64,000 nucleotides of DNA from an uncultured Porphyromonas sp. (GTDB lineage: Bacteria; Bacteroidota; Bacteroidia; Bacteroidales; Porphyromonadaceae). The stretch spans positions 1-64,000 of the forward strand of contig NZ_CALIXW010000046.1 of the NCBI RefSeq assembly GCF_938046015.1, written 5' to 3'. Under the pieces are notes generated by a model, which saw only the letters and a list, made by a program, of their open reading frames with translations, did no database searches and was not told the origin of the DNA. A program made the position numbers and the translations under genes. Of this stretch, positions 15,477 to 24,082 are shown piece by piece. Every line of letters starts with the position of its first letter. Position 1 is the first letter of the stretch.

Positions 15477-17645
15477 ATGCGTAGACCATTCCTAAGCCTC
15501 CTGGTGGGGGCACTGGTCAGCCTCAGTGCGCAGGCTGACGGCGGTATGTGGCTGATGGAGCAGCTGAGCCAGAAGTACAGCAGCCTAGCCGCTCGTGGCC
15601 TTCAGATGAAGGAGTACGACCTCTATAGCCCCAACGGCAGCTCGCTCAAGGATGCCGTCGTCAGCTTCGACGGCGGCTGTACGGGCGAGATCATCTCCTC
15701 GCAGGGCCTCGTGCTGACCAATCATCACTGCGGCTACGACGCCATCCAGCAGCTCAGCAGCGTGGAGCACAACTACCTCGAGCAGGGCTACTGGGCACGG
15801 ACGCTCCAGGACGAGCTGCCTGCGCGCGGTGTCGTGGTGACCTTCATCGACAAGATCGAGGACGTCACGGACTTTGTGCAGGGACAGCTCCGTCAGCTCA
15901 AGGGCGGCACGGGCATGGAGTTCCTCTCGCCCAGCTACCTCAACGGCCTGGCTCGCCGCCACTACAGCGAGCGCTACCAGCGAGGGCAGCAGGGGATCGA
16001 GCTGGAGATCAAGCCCTTCTACAACGGTAATAAGTACCTGCTCTTCGTCAAGAAGGTCTATTCGGATATTCGCTTCGTCGGGGCGCCGCCCAGCGCGGTG
16101 GGGAAGTTCGGTGCCGACACGGACAACTGGAGCTATCCCCGCCATACGGGGGACTTCAGCCTCTTCCGTATCTACGCGGATGCCAACGGCAACCCCGCGC
16201 CCTACTCCGAGCAGAACGTGCCGCTGCGTCCGCGCCGCTGGTTCGACATCTCGACCGCAGGGGTGCAGGAGGGGGACTTCGCCATGATCATGGGCTTCCC
16301 TGGGCGCACCAATCAGTACGCCCTGCCCAGCGAGATCACCGAGTGGCGCGACATTGACAATACGATACGCATACGTATGCGTGGGCTCAGGCAGGAGGTG
16401 ATGCTCCGCGAGATGCTCGCCGATCCCAAGACCAACATCATGTACGCGGCCAAGTACGCCCGCTCGCAGAACGGCTACAAGCGCGCCATCGGGGCCAACT
16501 GGGGCGTCTCGCGTCCCGACTTCCTCCGCCGATCCGAGGAGCTGCGCTCCGAGGTCGAGCGCTGGGCCTCAGGGCAGCGTGACCGCAAGAAGGGGAAGGT
16601 CTACCTCGACGGGATCGCCCGTATCGAGCAGGCTGTGGCCGAGCGCGGGCCGCTGCGCCGTCAGCTGTGGTGGCTGGACGAAGGCCTCTGGCAGGGCATC
16701 GAGGCGATGCAGGCCCCAGGGGTGGACCTGCCGCTGGTGAGCCTGGAGCGTAGCTTCCGCAGCTACTGTAATAAGGACTATTCGCCTGCGGTGGATGCCA
16801 AGATCGCCAAGGTGCTCCTCGCTGAGTACTGCCGTCAGGTGCCGCGTGCCGACTGGCCCGAGGAGCTGGCGTCGGGCTTGGCGCGCTACGGCAGCGTGGA
16901 GGCCTATGTAGACGCGGTCTATGCTGGGACGCGCTTCACCACGGAGCAGGGCTTCGCGAGCTTCACAGCTCTGCCCTCCGCTGAGCAGACGAAGGTCCTC
17001 GAGACGGATCCGCTGGCACGCCTGGCGACCTCGGTGCGTACCAAGATGCGCCAGCTTCAGAAGGCGCTCCAGCCCTTCGATAGTGAGATCAGCCAGGGGC
17101 GCCGCGATTACCTCGCTGGGCTCGGCCTAGCACGGGCGGCTCAGGGCGGGGGAGGCCTCATGGACTATATGGCCGATGCCAACAGCACGCTACGCTTCAC
17201 CTACGGCCAGATCCAGGGCTACAGCCCCCGCGACGGGGTGCGCTACACGGTGCCCACGACGCTGCAGGGGGTGATGCAGAAGGAGGACAGCACGAGCTGG
17301 GAGTTCGTCGTCCCCGAGCGCCTCAAGGAGATCTACCGCACCCAGAGCTACGGGGCGGGCAAGCGCTGGGCCTCGAAGCAGGCCGATGGCAGCTACGTGA
17401 TGCCCGTCAACTTCACCGCCACGACGCACACCACGGGCGGCAACTCCGGTAGCCCCGTCTTCAATGCCAAGGGACAGCTCATCGGGATCAACTTCGACCG
17501 CAACTGGGAGGGCGTCGCTGGCGACATCCAGTACCTGCCCTCCTATCAGCGCAGCATCATTTGCGACATCCGCTACGTGCTGCTGATCATCGATGAGCTG
17601 GGCGGTGCCCGTCGCCTCATCGATGAGCTGAGCCTCGTCCCCTAG
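15477..17645 (+). CDS. dpp11: S46 family dipeptidyl peptidase 11 (Asp/Glu-specific)
   Basis: A 722-aa protein with a signal peptide (cleavage near SAQA), the S46 histidine in TNHHCGYDAI (H84), and catalytic serine S657 in GGNSGSPVF. Residue 675, 18 after the serine, is Arg in INFDRNWEG. In P. gingivalis the equivalent position separates DPP11 (Arg, acidic P1) from DPP7 (Gly, hydrophobic P1), so DPP11 activity is inferred. These periplasmic enzymes release Asp/Glu dipeptides for asaccharolytic nutrition. Length matches the family (about 720). It stands 88 bp after rlmL and 8 bp before rnhA. Confidence 0.9.
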   Translation: MRRPFLSLLVGALVSLSAQADGGMWLMEQLSQKYSSLAARGLQMKEYDLYSPNGSSLKDAVVSFDGGCTGEIISSQGLVLTNHHCGYDAIQQLSSVEHNYLEQGYWARTLQDELPARGVVVTFIDKIEDVTDFVQGQLRQLKGGTGMEFLSPSYLNGLARRHYSERYQRGQQGIELEIKPFYNGNKYLLFVKKVYSDIRFVGAPPSAVGKFGADTDNWSYPRHTGDFSLFRIYADANGNPAPYSEQNVPLRPRRWFDISTAGVQEGDFAMIMGFPGRTNQYALPSEITEWRDIDNTIRIRMRGLRQEVMLREMLADPKTNIMYAAKYARSQNGYKRAIGANWGVSRPDFLRRSEELRSEVERWASGQRDRKKGKVYLDGIARIEQAVAERGPLRRQLWWLDEGLWQGIEAMQAPGVDLPLVSLERSFRSYCNKDYSPAVDAKIAKVLLAEYCRQVPRADWPEELASGLARYGSVEAYVDAVYAGTRFTTEQGFASFTALPSAEQTKVLETDPLARLATSVRTKMRQLQKALQPFDSEISQGRRDYLAGLGLARAAQGGGGLMDYMADANSTLRFTYGQIQGYSPRDGVRYTVPTTLQGVMQKEDSTSWEFVVPERLKEIYRTQSYGAGKRWASKQADGSYVMPVNFTATTHTTGGNSGSPVFNAKGQLIGINFDRNWEGVAGDIQYLPSYQRSIICDIRYVLLIIDELGGARRLIDELSLVP

Positions 17646-17653
17646 CACGCTCT

Positions 17654-18280
17654 ATGGCCAAGCAGAAGTGGTACGTCGTCTGGGCAGGGCACGAGCCTGG
17701 CGTCTACGACAGCTGGGATGAGTGCCTCAGGCAGATCTCGGGCTACTCGGGGGCACGGTACAAGGGCTTCGGCTCACGTGCCGAGGCGCTCAGCGCCTAC
17801 GAGGAGGGCTACGCAGGCTATCAGCGCCGCCATCAGGTAGCCCCCGAGCAGCAGGCCCTCACCGAGGTGCCGCTGGGGCGAGCGCTGGTGGTGGATGCCG
17901 CCTGCTCGGGCAACCCCGGGGTCATGGAGTACCGCGGGGTCTACCTCCGAGATCGCTCGGTGGCCTTCCAGATGGGCCCCTTCCCGCGTGGAACGAATAA
18001 TATCGGGGAGTTCCTGGCCATCGTCCACGCCCTGGCGCTCATCGAGCAGCAGGGCCTCGAGGGGATGGTCGTCTACTCCGATAGCGCTATAGCCCTCTCC
18101 TGGGTACGGCGTGGCCGCTGCAAGACGCTGCTGGAGCGCACCCCCGAGACGGCGCAGCTCTTCGCCCTCATCGAGCGGGCTGAGCGCTGGCTCGCCACCC
18201 ACCGCACGACAGCCCCCCTCTACAAGTGGGACACGGTACGCTGGGGCGAGATCCCCGCGGACTATGGGCGTAAGGGCTAG
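17654..18280 (+). CDS. rnhA: Ribonuclease H1 with N-terminal hybrid-binding (viroplasmin) domain
   Basis: Residues 1-55 form a viroplasmin-like RNA-DNA hybrid-binding domain (KWYVVWAGHEPGVY, GFGSRAEA). The RNase H fold follows with the four acidic residues D81 (VVDAACSGNPG), E119 (NNIGEFLA), D143 (VYSDSAIA) and D203. It removes RNA from RNA-DNA hybrids in replication and R-loops. The start is 8 bp after dpp11, so the two may be co-transcribed. Confidence 0.9.
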   Translation: MAKQKWYVVWAGHEPGVYDSWDECLRQISGYSGARYKGFGSRAEALSAYEEGYAGYQRRHQVAPEQQALTEVPLGRALVVDAACSGNPGVMEYRGVYLRDRSVAFQMGPFPRGTNNIGEFLAIVHALALIEQQGLEGMVVYSDSAIALSWVRRGRCKTLLERTPETAQLFALIERAERWLATHRTTAPLYKWDTVRWGEIPADYGRKG

Positions 18281-18435
18281 GCACTGTACCGCCTCCCCTC
18301 TGCCCATTACCCTGCCTTACAGCCCCCCTAGCTCGTCCTAAGCCCGCCCTTACCTAAGGGGGCGCGCTATACTAGCTAGGGGGGCAGTCGCGTTATAGGG
18401 GCAGTGCGTCTATTGCTATATCAGTGGACAAGCAC

Positions 18436-18443
18436 TACCTTTG
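18436..18443 (+). promoter_or_regulatory. -7 box TACCTTTG of the outer-membrane barrel gene
   Basis: A perfect -7 box 54 bp before the ATG at 18498. Confidence 0.65.
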
Positions 18444-18497
18444 TACTGGCTAGCGGATCTTCGCCGCTGGTCTCTAATCTGTAGAAAGAAAGGAATT

Positions 18498-19109
18498 ATG
18501 AAGAAAGTACTAAGTGCAGCCTTCGCGCTGCTCCTGCTGGGTGTCAGCGCCCAGGCACAGTCCATCCATCCTCGTGTCGAGGCTGCCCTCAACCTTGCCA
18601 AGATCCAGGCTAAGACAGGTGATGGTACGGATCTCAGCTTCAAGGTGCGTCCCGGTGTCCGCGTCGGTGTCGCTGCCGAAATCGATCTGGCCTCTGGCGT
18701 TTACCTCGCCCCTGGGCTGGTCTTCCGTCAGGAGGGTGCTAAGGAAGAGCACACGGTCCTCGGCCAGACGGTCAAGAACTCCGTAGGCCTCAACTACCTC
18801 GGGATCCCCGTCAACCTCGGTATCCGTGTCGGCCTGACCGACGCCCTCGCGGTCTCTGTCGAGGCTGGTCCTAGCTTCGCCTATGGCTTCTCCTCCGTCT
18901 CCTCGGTGAAGGATGCTGAGGACGTCTTCAAGAACAAGACCTACAAGCGCTTCGACGCTGGCCTCAACGCCTCCGCAGCCCTCGAGTACAGCAAGCTCTA
19001 CCTGCGCGTAGGTACCGAGATCGGTATGACGAATAACCTCAAGGACGCTGTAGCTAAGGCTACGAGCAAGAATAGCTCCTTCTTCGTCGGTCTCGGCTAC
19101 CGCTTCTAG
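18498..19109 (+). CDS. Outer-membrane beta-barrel protein (PorT/OmpA-barrel style)
   Basis: The 203-aa product begins with a signal peptide ending AQAQ; the start at 18498 follows an AGGAATT ribosome site. The rest alternates short amphipathic strands (VRVGVAAEIDL, GVYLAPGLVFRQEG, LGIPVNLGIRV) and ends in Phe (FVGLGYRF), as barrels recognised by the Bam machinery do. The pattern fits the outer membrane protein beta-barrel family PF13568. Function is unknown. It is a single-gene unit with its own promoter and terminator. Confidence 0.8.
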   Translation: MKKVLSAAFALLLLGVSAQAQSIHPRVEAALNLAKIQAKTGDGTDLSFKVRPGVRVGVAAEIDLASGVYLAPGLVFRQEGAKEEHTVLGQTVKNSVGLNYLGIPVNLGIRVGLTDALAVSVEAGPSFAYGFSSVSSVKDAEDVFKNKTYKRFDAGLNASAALEYSKLYLRVGTEIGMTNNLKDAVAKATSKNSSFFVGLGYRF

Positions 19110-19156
19110 CCCCGAGTGAGCACCCCGCGCGGTGCCTGCTCCTAGAGCCCAAATAA

Positions 19157-19205
19157 GCCCCAAGCAGTGCTAGGACAGTGTCCTTGCCGCTGCTTGGGGC
19201 TTTTC
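19157..19205 (+). terminator. Rho-independent terminator
   Basis: GCCCCAAGCAG pairs with CTGCTTGGGGC, followed by TTTTCTT. Confidence 0.85.
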
Positions 19206-19208
19206 TTG

Positions 19209-19216
19209 TATATTTG
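19209..19216 (+). promoter_or_regulatory. -7 box TATATTTG of the sugar-kinase-like gene
   Basis: Lies directly behind the preceding terminator and 52 bp before the ATG at 19268. Confidence 0.6.
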
Positions 19217-19267
19217 TAGACGTTCAATAAGTATAATGCGAAGCATTTAACACCACACCCTACACTA

Positions 19268-20338
19268 ATGGAACATATCATCAGTCAGTTCCTTCCCCTG
19301 GATCAGATCGGGGACGTGAAGCCCTTCGGTGGCGGCCACATCAATGACACCTACGCGATCACCGACCGCGAGGGTGTACGCCGCTGGATCCTGCAGCGAG
19401 TCAATCACCATGTCTTCCCTCGCATCGAGGTGCTGCAGCGCAATGTAGCCATCGTCTCCGATACGCTCCGCCAGCGGCTTGAGGAGGCAGGCGTAGAGGA
19501 GCCCGAGCGTAAGTACCTCTACTTCTATCCACGCCTCGACGATCCTAGCCAGAACTACTACCATGATGGCGAGAACTATTGGCGTGTCTGCCGCTTCATC
19601 CCCGACAGCATGAGCATGACCGAGCTGACGCCCGAGGCTGCACGCTTCGCGGGCGAAGCCTTCGGTCAGTTCGAGGAAATGCTCTCGGGTATCCCTGAGG
19701 GCGTCCTTGGCGACACGATCGTCAACTTCCACAGCATGCCCTGGCGCCTGCAGCAGCTCCGCGACTCCATCGCTAAGGATCCGCTGGGCCGCGTGGCCAA
19801 GGTGCAGGACATTCTCGAGGAGATCTGGCGTCGTGAGGATGCCATGCTCATCCAGGAGCGTCTGCACGAGGAGGGCAAGCTCCCCAAGCGTACCATCCAC
19901 TGCGATACGAAGGTAGACAACGTGCTCTTCGACCGCAGCGGCCGCGTCCTCTGCGTCGTAGACTGGGATACGGTGATGCCTGGCTATATCCTCAGCGACG
20001 TGGGTGACTTCATCCGCTCGGGGGTTAACTTCGCTCCCGAGGATGAGCCCGACCTGAGCAAGATCGGCGTCAATATGGAGATCTACCGCGCCTTTGTCGA
20101 GGGCTACCTCTCGACGGCGGGCAAGTTCCTCACGCCCATCGAGCGCAGCCTCATCGCCTACGGCGGTCGCCTGATGACCTACATGCAGACGGTACGCTTC
20201 CTGGCCGACTACATCGACGGCGACAAGTACTTCAAGGTCAAGCACCCCGAGCACAACCTGCAGCGCACGCGTGCCCAGCTCCGCTACCTGCAGTGCCTCG
20301 AGGAGAAGGCCGAGGAGATGGAGGCGCTGCTGAAGTAA
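19268..20338 (+). CDS. APH/choline-kinase-fold phosphotransferase, probable N-acetylhexosamine 1-kinase type
   Basis: A 356-aa protein with the aminoglycoside phosphotransferase fold: a Gly-rich GGGHINDTY loop near residue 21, the catalytic loop IHCDTKVDNVLF and the metal-binding VVDWDTVMPG. Length and the N-terminal GGHINDTY pattern resemble NahK, which phosphorylates GlcNAc/GalNAc at C1, as in mucin and glycan salvage. An antibiotic kinase is less likely, as this form is a chromosomal housekeeping type in Bacteroidales. The substrate is inferred. It is a single-gene unit with its own promoter and terminator. Confidence 0.75.
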   Translation: MEHIISQFLPLDQIGDVKPFGGGHINDTYAITDREGVRRWILQRVNHHVFPRIEVLQRNVAIVSDTLRQRLEEAGVEEPERKYLYFYPRLDDPSQNYYHDGENYWRVCRFIPDSMSMTELTPEAARFAGEAFGQFEEMLSGIPEGVLGDTIVNFHSMPWRLQQLRDSIAKDPLGRVAKVQDILEEIWRREDAMLIQERLHEEGKLPKRTIHCDTKVDNVLFDRSGRVLCVVDWDTVMPGYILSDVGDFIRSGVNFAPEDEPDLSKIGVNMEIYRAFVEGYLSTAGKFLTPIERSLIAYGGRLMTYMQTVRFLADYIDGDKYFKVKHPEHNLQRTRAQLRYLQCLEEKAEEMEALLK

Positions 20339-20365
20339 GCCACCTACCTCGCTTACCTACTGAAT

Positions 20366-20424
20366 AGCCCTACGGGACGATCTAGATGAGGCTTGCCTCT
20401 CAGGTCGTCCCGTAGGGCTTTCTT
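20366..20424 (+). terminator. Rho-independent terminator
   Basis: A 15-bp perfect stem AGCCCTACGGGACGA / TCGTCCCGTAGGGCT, followed by TTCTT. Confidence 0.85.
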
Positions 20425-20488
20425 CGTCTGCTGCTGGCGCGGCGTGTCCCGTCGCGGGGCGAACAGATGGCTTATCCCTCGCGCTCCC

Positions 20489-20576
20489 CACGGATAGCCC
20501 TCACGGCACTGACTGCCGTCCCTCGTGACGCTGACTGCCGTCCCTCGGCACGCTGACGGATAGCCCTCACGAGCCT
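20489..20576 (-). repeat. 22-bp-period intergenic array, family 1, minus orientation
   Basis: Units start at 20489, 20511, 20533 and 20555 and read GACTGCCGTCCCTC / GACGGATAGCCCTC, the reverse complement of the GAGGGA-core family. Confidence 0.85.
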
Positions 20577-20725
20577 TCCCCTTATACTTGCGTAAAGTCC
20601 GTCAAGGCTGTCTAGGGCGTGAGCGACCAAAGGGCGGGCGGGTGAGGGACTTGACGGGCAGGCTAAGTGAGCCTTCCGAGCGCAGGCGCTAAGGCTGCTG
20701 CGGAAAGTACCTTATGAATCAAGAA

Positions 20726-20945
20726 AAGTGGCTAATCTTTTGCGCAAAAGTTTAGCCACTTTTTCTGAAAAGATTAGTTACTTTTGGGAGGAAGATTAGG
20801 GACTTCGTCTCGAGCCTGCCTCAAGCGCCCTTGCTAAGTTCTTCGACCGAGCCAGCAAAGGCCAGCGACTTCCTTCGGCCTTAGCCTAATCTAAGGGAAT
20901 GAAGCGGCTGAAGGAAGGCTTGGAAGTCTAGTTACATCCGCCACC
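20726..20945 (+). repeat. 22-bp-period intergenic array, family 2 (AAG...TTAG...ACTT)
   Basis: AAG recurs exactly in phase at 20726, 20748, 20770, 20792, 20836, 20858, 20902 and 20924 (multiples of 22 bp), with TTAG and ACTT at fixed offsets in the better units. The sequence differs from family 1 but the period is identical. It ends about 180 bp before the next gene. Its first two units form a hairpin (AGTGGCTAA / TTTAGCCACT) that could also terminate transcription. Confidence 0.75.
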
Positions 20946-21127
20946 TAATGGCTGGGCTTCGGGTCGTCTTCGCAGCCCAAGCCAAGCGGCGGGCGCTGTA
21001 GCGCCTTCGCCTTGTCGAGGCCGAGGCGAAGCAAAGCTACTCTCCCATCTGTAGGCCGACGGGCTACAGAGCGTTGAATGGATAGGGCGTACCATCGTCT
21101 GATGGAGTATTTGTAGTAAGATAGATT

Positions 21128-22258
21128 ATGAAGATCAAAGAAGTACAAGCGGTCATAAGGGGGGCTGAATACATACGAAACAGTCCTCTAGGCATTATGT
21201 GGTTTCGCGGAGAAAGCACAGAACTGAATGGGGTTGAAATTTCAAGTAAGGCACTTTTCCTTGAGCCAGGCTTGCGAGGAGGGGTATTTGCGGCTATGAT
21301 TCCTGGTGGAGACATCTACGAGATGACTTCGAGTGGAATCAAGCTACAGCTACAAGTAGATGAAGCTGTAGGATATCCTGTGATAGGAGAACTCCCCCAT
21401 TTCTATATAATGAATAAATGGGATGAAGAAACAAACGATCACGTCTATAGACACATTCAAAATGGGGAGGTGTTATGGACTAGATCATATCCCTATAGAC
21501 TCGTCGAGCAGTTTGGGGACTATGCTCTCCTATGGGGCACCATAGGAAGACATAAAGAAAATGCTTGTCAGCTCATCGAGCTCGCTACTGGTGCGGTGCT
21601 TTGGGAATTAGACCATCCTGATGCTTGTGTCAGCCAAGTTTACCCCTATGAGGATAAGGTGGTTATCGTATGGTTTCGGGATATAGAGAGTAAGGGAACG
21701 AATCGGGTGCTGTGCGTAGAGGTGCCATCAGGGAAGGTATTGTGGGAGAATGATGCTGCAAGAGAGTACCAAAAGTACGGAGAGGACAAGCTAGTATTCT
21801 TCCGCTCTTCACTTTGGGAGGATGGATATGAGCGTGGAGATAATCACCAGCTTGCAGAGCTCGACGTACGGACTGGAGCCTTTCAAACGTATAAGTTCCC
21901 AGGCTATAACACCAGTACCTATGTAACGACGGTCTACAAGGACTATCTTTTCTATGGAACACTGAACTATTACTTCTACGTTGGGGCTATCGACTTACGT
22001 ACGCACGAGATGCTCCCAGAGGTTAAGGTTGACTACACACCAGGGAATCTTAACCGAATATCGAGCATCGGCGTACACGATGGGCAGCTCTACGTGGAGA
22101 TTCAGACAGAGCTCGACCATAGCGACATACACGTTCTCGACCTAGATGAGGAAGAGGACACAGAGAGGCAGCGCTCCATAGGTCGATATCTCCCCGCTTG
22201 GCTTAGATCTCTGTGTCGTAAAGTGTCAACGCTACTTCGGGCTGAGGACAGAGGATAA
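21128..22258 (+). CDS. PQQ-like beta-propeller protein, unknown function, AT-richer than neighbours
   Basis: A 376-aa protein without a signal peptide. It has repeated blade-like segments (GEVLWTRSYPYRL, GAVLWELDHPDA, GKVLWENDAA, GAFQTYKF), which is the G-x-V-L-W pattern of PQQ/WD-type propellers. The C-terminal 30 residues are basic. I cannot assign a function. Base composition and codon use (more AGA, ATA and A/T third positions) differ from the surrounding genes and resemble the defence island at the window start, suggesting acquisition. It has no clear promoter box, and the 22-bp array lies upstream. Confidence 0.7.
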   Translation: MKIKEVQAVIRGAEYIRNSPLGIMWFRGESTELNGVEISSKALFLEPGLRGGVFAAMIPGGDIYEMTSSGIKLQLQVDEAVGYPVIGELPHFYIMNKWDEETNDHVYRHIQNGEVLWTRSYPYRLVEQFGDYALLWGTIGRHKENACQLIELATGAVLWELDHPDACVSQVYPYEDKVVIVWFRDIESKGTNRVLCVEVPSGKVLWENDAAREYQKYGEDKLVFFRSSLWEDGYERGDNHQLAELDVRTGAFQTYKFPGYNTSTYVTTVYKDYLFYGTLNYYFYVGAIDLRTHEMLPEVKVDYTPGNLNRISSIGVHDGQLYVEIQTELDHSDIHVLDLDEEEDTERQRSIGRYLPAWLRSLCRKVSTLLRAEDRG

Positions 22259-22344
22259 TTCCCTACCTTTAGAGTCGGTAATCAGCTTGTCCCGTGGAGT
22301 ACCTGGGACTGCTGACGGCGCACTACTACCCACGAGCCCTTATC

Positions 22345-22410
22345 ATGAAACGACCAGTCCTACTTATCCTCTGCGGGCTACTGGTGCTAGGGGAGGGTAT
22401 GTGCGGCTGA
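22345..22410 (+). other. Possible 21-codon signal-peptide-like ORF, perhaps a gene remnant
   Basis: Codes for MKRPVLLILCGLLVLGEGMC plus Gly and then a stop. It looks like a lipoprotein or Sec signal without a following domain. No clear ribosome site is visible. It could be the decayed start of a lost gene or chance. Confidence 0.25.
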
Positions 22411-22447
22411 GGTGGCGGGGCTTCTTGCGGGGACGCGGGGGATTTGC

Positions 22448-22455
22448 TACCTTTG
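22448..22455 (+). promoter_or_regulatory. -7 box TACCTTTG of the DUF3467 gene
   Basis: A perfect -7 box 60 bp before the ATG at 22516. Confidence 0.6.
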
Positions 22456-22515
22456 ACTTAAGCAAGCACCCCGAGGTCAGGGGGCTGGCATCACACTAAG
22501 AATAAGATAAGCACT

Positions 22516-22812
22516 ATGGCACAGCAGCAAGCGGAAGCCCCACAGTTCAACATCGAGCTACCCGAAGAGATCGCCCAGGGCGAGTACAGCAACCTCGTCC
22601 TGCTCAACCCCACGCAGGGAGAATTCGTCTTTGACTTCGTACGCCTGCTCCCAGGCGTCCAGACGGCACGCGTACACAGCCGTCAGATCCTCACGCCTGC
22701 CAATGCCAAGCGTCTGCATCGTCAGCTGGCGAACTTCCTCGAAGGCTATGAGCGCGAGCTCGGTACCATCGAGCTGCCCGAGGATAGCCTCGAGGCTGGG
22801 GAGGCCAACTAA
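22516..22812 (+). CDS. DUF3467 family protein
   Basis: A 98-aa protein with the family core GEYSNLVLLNPTQGEFVFDFVRLLPG, here described as GEYSNL...FVFDF...LPG, followed by RVHSRQILTPANAKRL and a helix ending in acidic residues. DUF3467 proteins are small and widespread in Bacteroidetes, often near RNA polymerase genes; their role is not known. Here the gene stands alone between its own promoter and a hairpin. Confidence 0.85.
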   Translation: MAQQQAEAPQFNIELPEEIAQGEYSNLVLLNPTQGEFVFDFVRLLPGVQTARVHSRQILTPANAKRLHRQLANFLEGYERELGTIELPEDSLEAGEAN

Positions 22813-22846
22813 GCCCCACGCTCTGCCTCACCGTAGGTAGATAACT

Positions 22847-22874
22847 AGAGCTACTCCCTCATGGGGGTAGCTCT
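22847..22874 (+). terminator. Hairpin between the DUF3467 gene and pdxB
   Basis: AGAGCTACTCCCT pairs with GGGGGTAGCTCT around a short loop. It has no strong T run. It ends 18 bp before the pdxB ATG and might instead act in the pdxB leader. Confidence 0.5.
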
Positions 22875-22892
22875 ACCTATATATAAGAGAAG

Positions 22893-24026
22893 ATGAAGCA
22901 TATCCCTCAGCTCATCCTAGATAGCAGCCTGCCCTATCTAGAGGACCTCGCCCGTGAGGTGGGTGAGGTCACCACGCTCGCCAGCCGGGACTTTAGCCCC
23001 GAGCGCGTAGCCCAGGCGGATGCCCTGCTGATCCGCAGCGTCGTACACTGCGACGCGGCCCTCCTCTCGGGGAGCCGTGTGCGTATGATCGCCACCGCGA
23101 CAGCGGGCTACGACCATATCGATGGCGCCTGGTGTGATGCCGCGGGTATCGCCTGGCGCAATGCCCCAGGCTGCAATGCGGGTGGGGTAGTGCAGTACGT
23201 CCTCTCGTCGCTGGCAGCCTGGTCGCTGGAGCGGGGTGTCGACCTCGAGGGGCTTACCCTCGGTATCGTCGGGGTGGGGCATGTCGGGGGGCGCCTCGCG
23301 GAGCGGGCTTCGGCTCTTGGCCTCCGTGTGCTACTCTGTGACCCTCCCCGTGCCGAGCGTGAGGGTGAGGAAGGCTTCCTCCCGCTGGAGACGCTACTGG
23401 AGCAGAGCGATATCGTCACGCTGCATGTGCCCTTGATACGTGCGGGGCGCTATGCGACGGTGGGGATGGTGGACGAAGGCTTCCTCGAGCACTGCTCCCG
23501 CCGCCCGCTACTCATCAATGCCTGTCGGGGTGGGGTAGCCCCCACGGCCCAGCTGCTGCGCGGACTGGAGTCGGGGCAGCTCCGTGACCTGATCCTCGAC
23601 TGCTGGGAGGGCGAGCCCGAGATCTCGTCCGAGCTAGCGCGCCGTGCCTTCATCGCCACGCCCCACGTGGCGGGCTGGACGGCCGACGGCAAGTGGCGTG
23701 GCTCACGTATGGCGCTGGCGGCAGTTTGTGAGGTGCTGGAGCTCCCCGAGCCTCGCGGGCTCTGGGATAGCTCTGTGCTGCCGCAGCCCGAGGAGCCCGT
23801 CCTCGACCTCAATAGCCTCCCTGAGGGCGAGCGCATCCTGAGGGCACAGCTCCATAGCGCTGACCCCAGAGGCTGTAGCCAGCTGCTGAAGGCCGAGCCC
23901 GAGCGCTTCGCCGAGATCCGCCACGACTACGTCTTCCCTCGAGAGGCCTCCGCCTATACCCTCCGCGGGGTGCGTCCCGAGGAGCGGGAGGCGGTGGAGC
24001 GCCTGGGCTTCAGAGTCCAGGACTAG
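22893..24026 (+). CDS. pdxB: Erythronate-4-phosphate dehydrogenase
   Basis: A D-2-hydroxyacid dehydrogenase fold with ATAGYDHID, the NAD-binding GIVGVGHVGG loop, catalytic Arg in NACRGGV, Glu in DCWEGEP and His in TPHVAGWT. The GCNAGGVVQY and PHVAGWTADGK patterns and the 377-aa length are typical of PdxB, which oxidises 4-phosphoerythronate in the DXP-independent-of-glutamine pyridoxal phosphate pathway (deoxyxylulose-dependent route). Monocistronic as far as can be seen. Confidence 0.9.
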   Translation: MKHIPQLILDSSLPYLEDLAREVGEVTTLASRDFSPERVAQADALLIRSVVHCDAALLSGSRVRMIATATAGYDHIDGAWCDAAGIAWRNAPGCNAGGVVQYVLSSLAAWSLERGVDLEGLTLGIVGVGHVGGRLAERASALGLRVLLCDPPRAEREGEEGFLPLETLLEQSDIVTLHVPLIRAGRYATVGMVDEGFLEHCSRRPLLINACRGGVAPTAQLLRGLESGQLRDLILDCWEGEPEISSELARRAFIATPHVAGWTADGKWRGSRMALAAVCEVLELPEPRGLWDSSVLPQPEEPVLDLNSLPEGERILRAQLHSADPRGCSQLLKAEPERFAEIRHDYVFPREASAYTLRGVRPEEREAVERLGFRVQD

Positions 24027-24029
24027 CCG

Positions 24030-24037
24030 TATCTTTG
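24030..24037 (+). promoter_or_regulatory. -7 box TATCTTTG of the secreted protease gene
   Basis: A perfect -7 box right after pdxB and 46 bp before the ATG at 24083. Confidence 0.65.
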
Positions 24038-24082
24038 TAGGGCGCAGATTGATACTTACTTTAGTCCCCCACCCAGACGACC

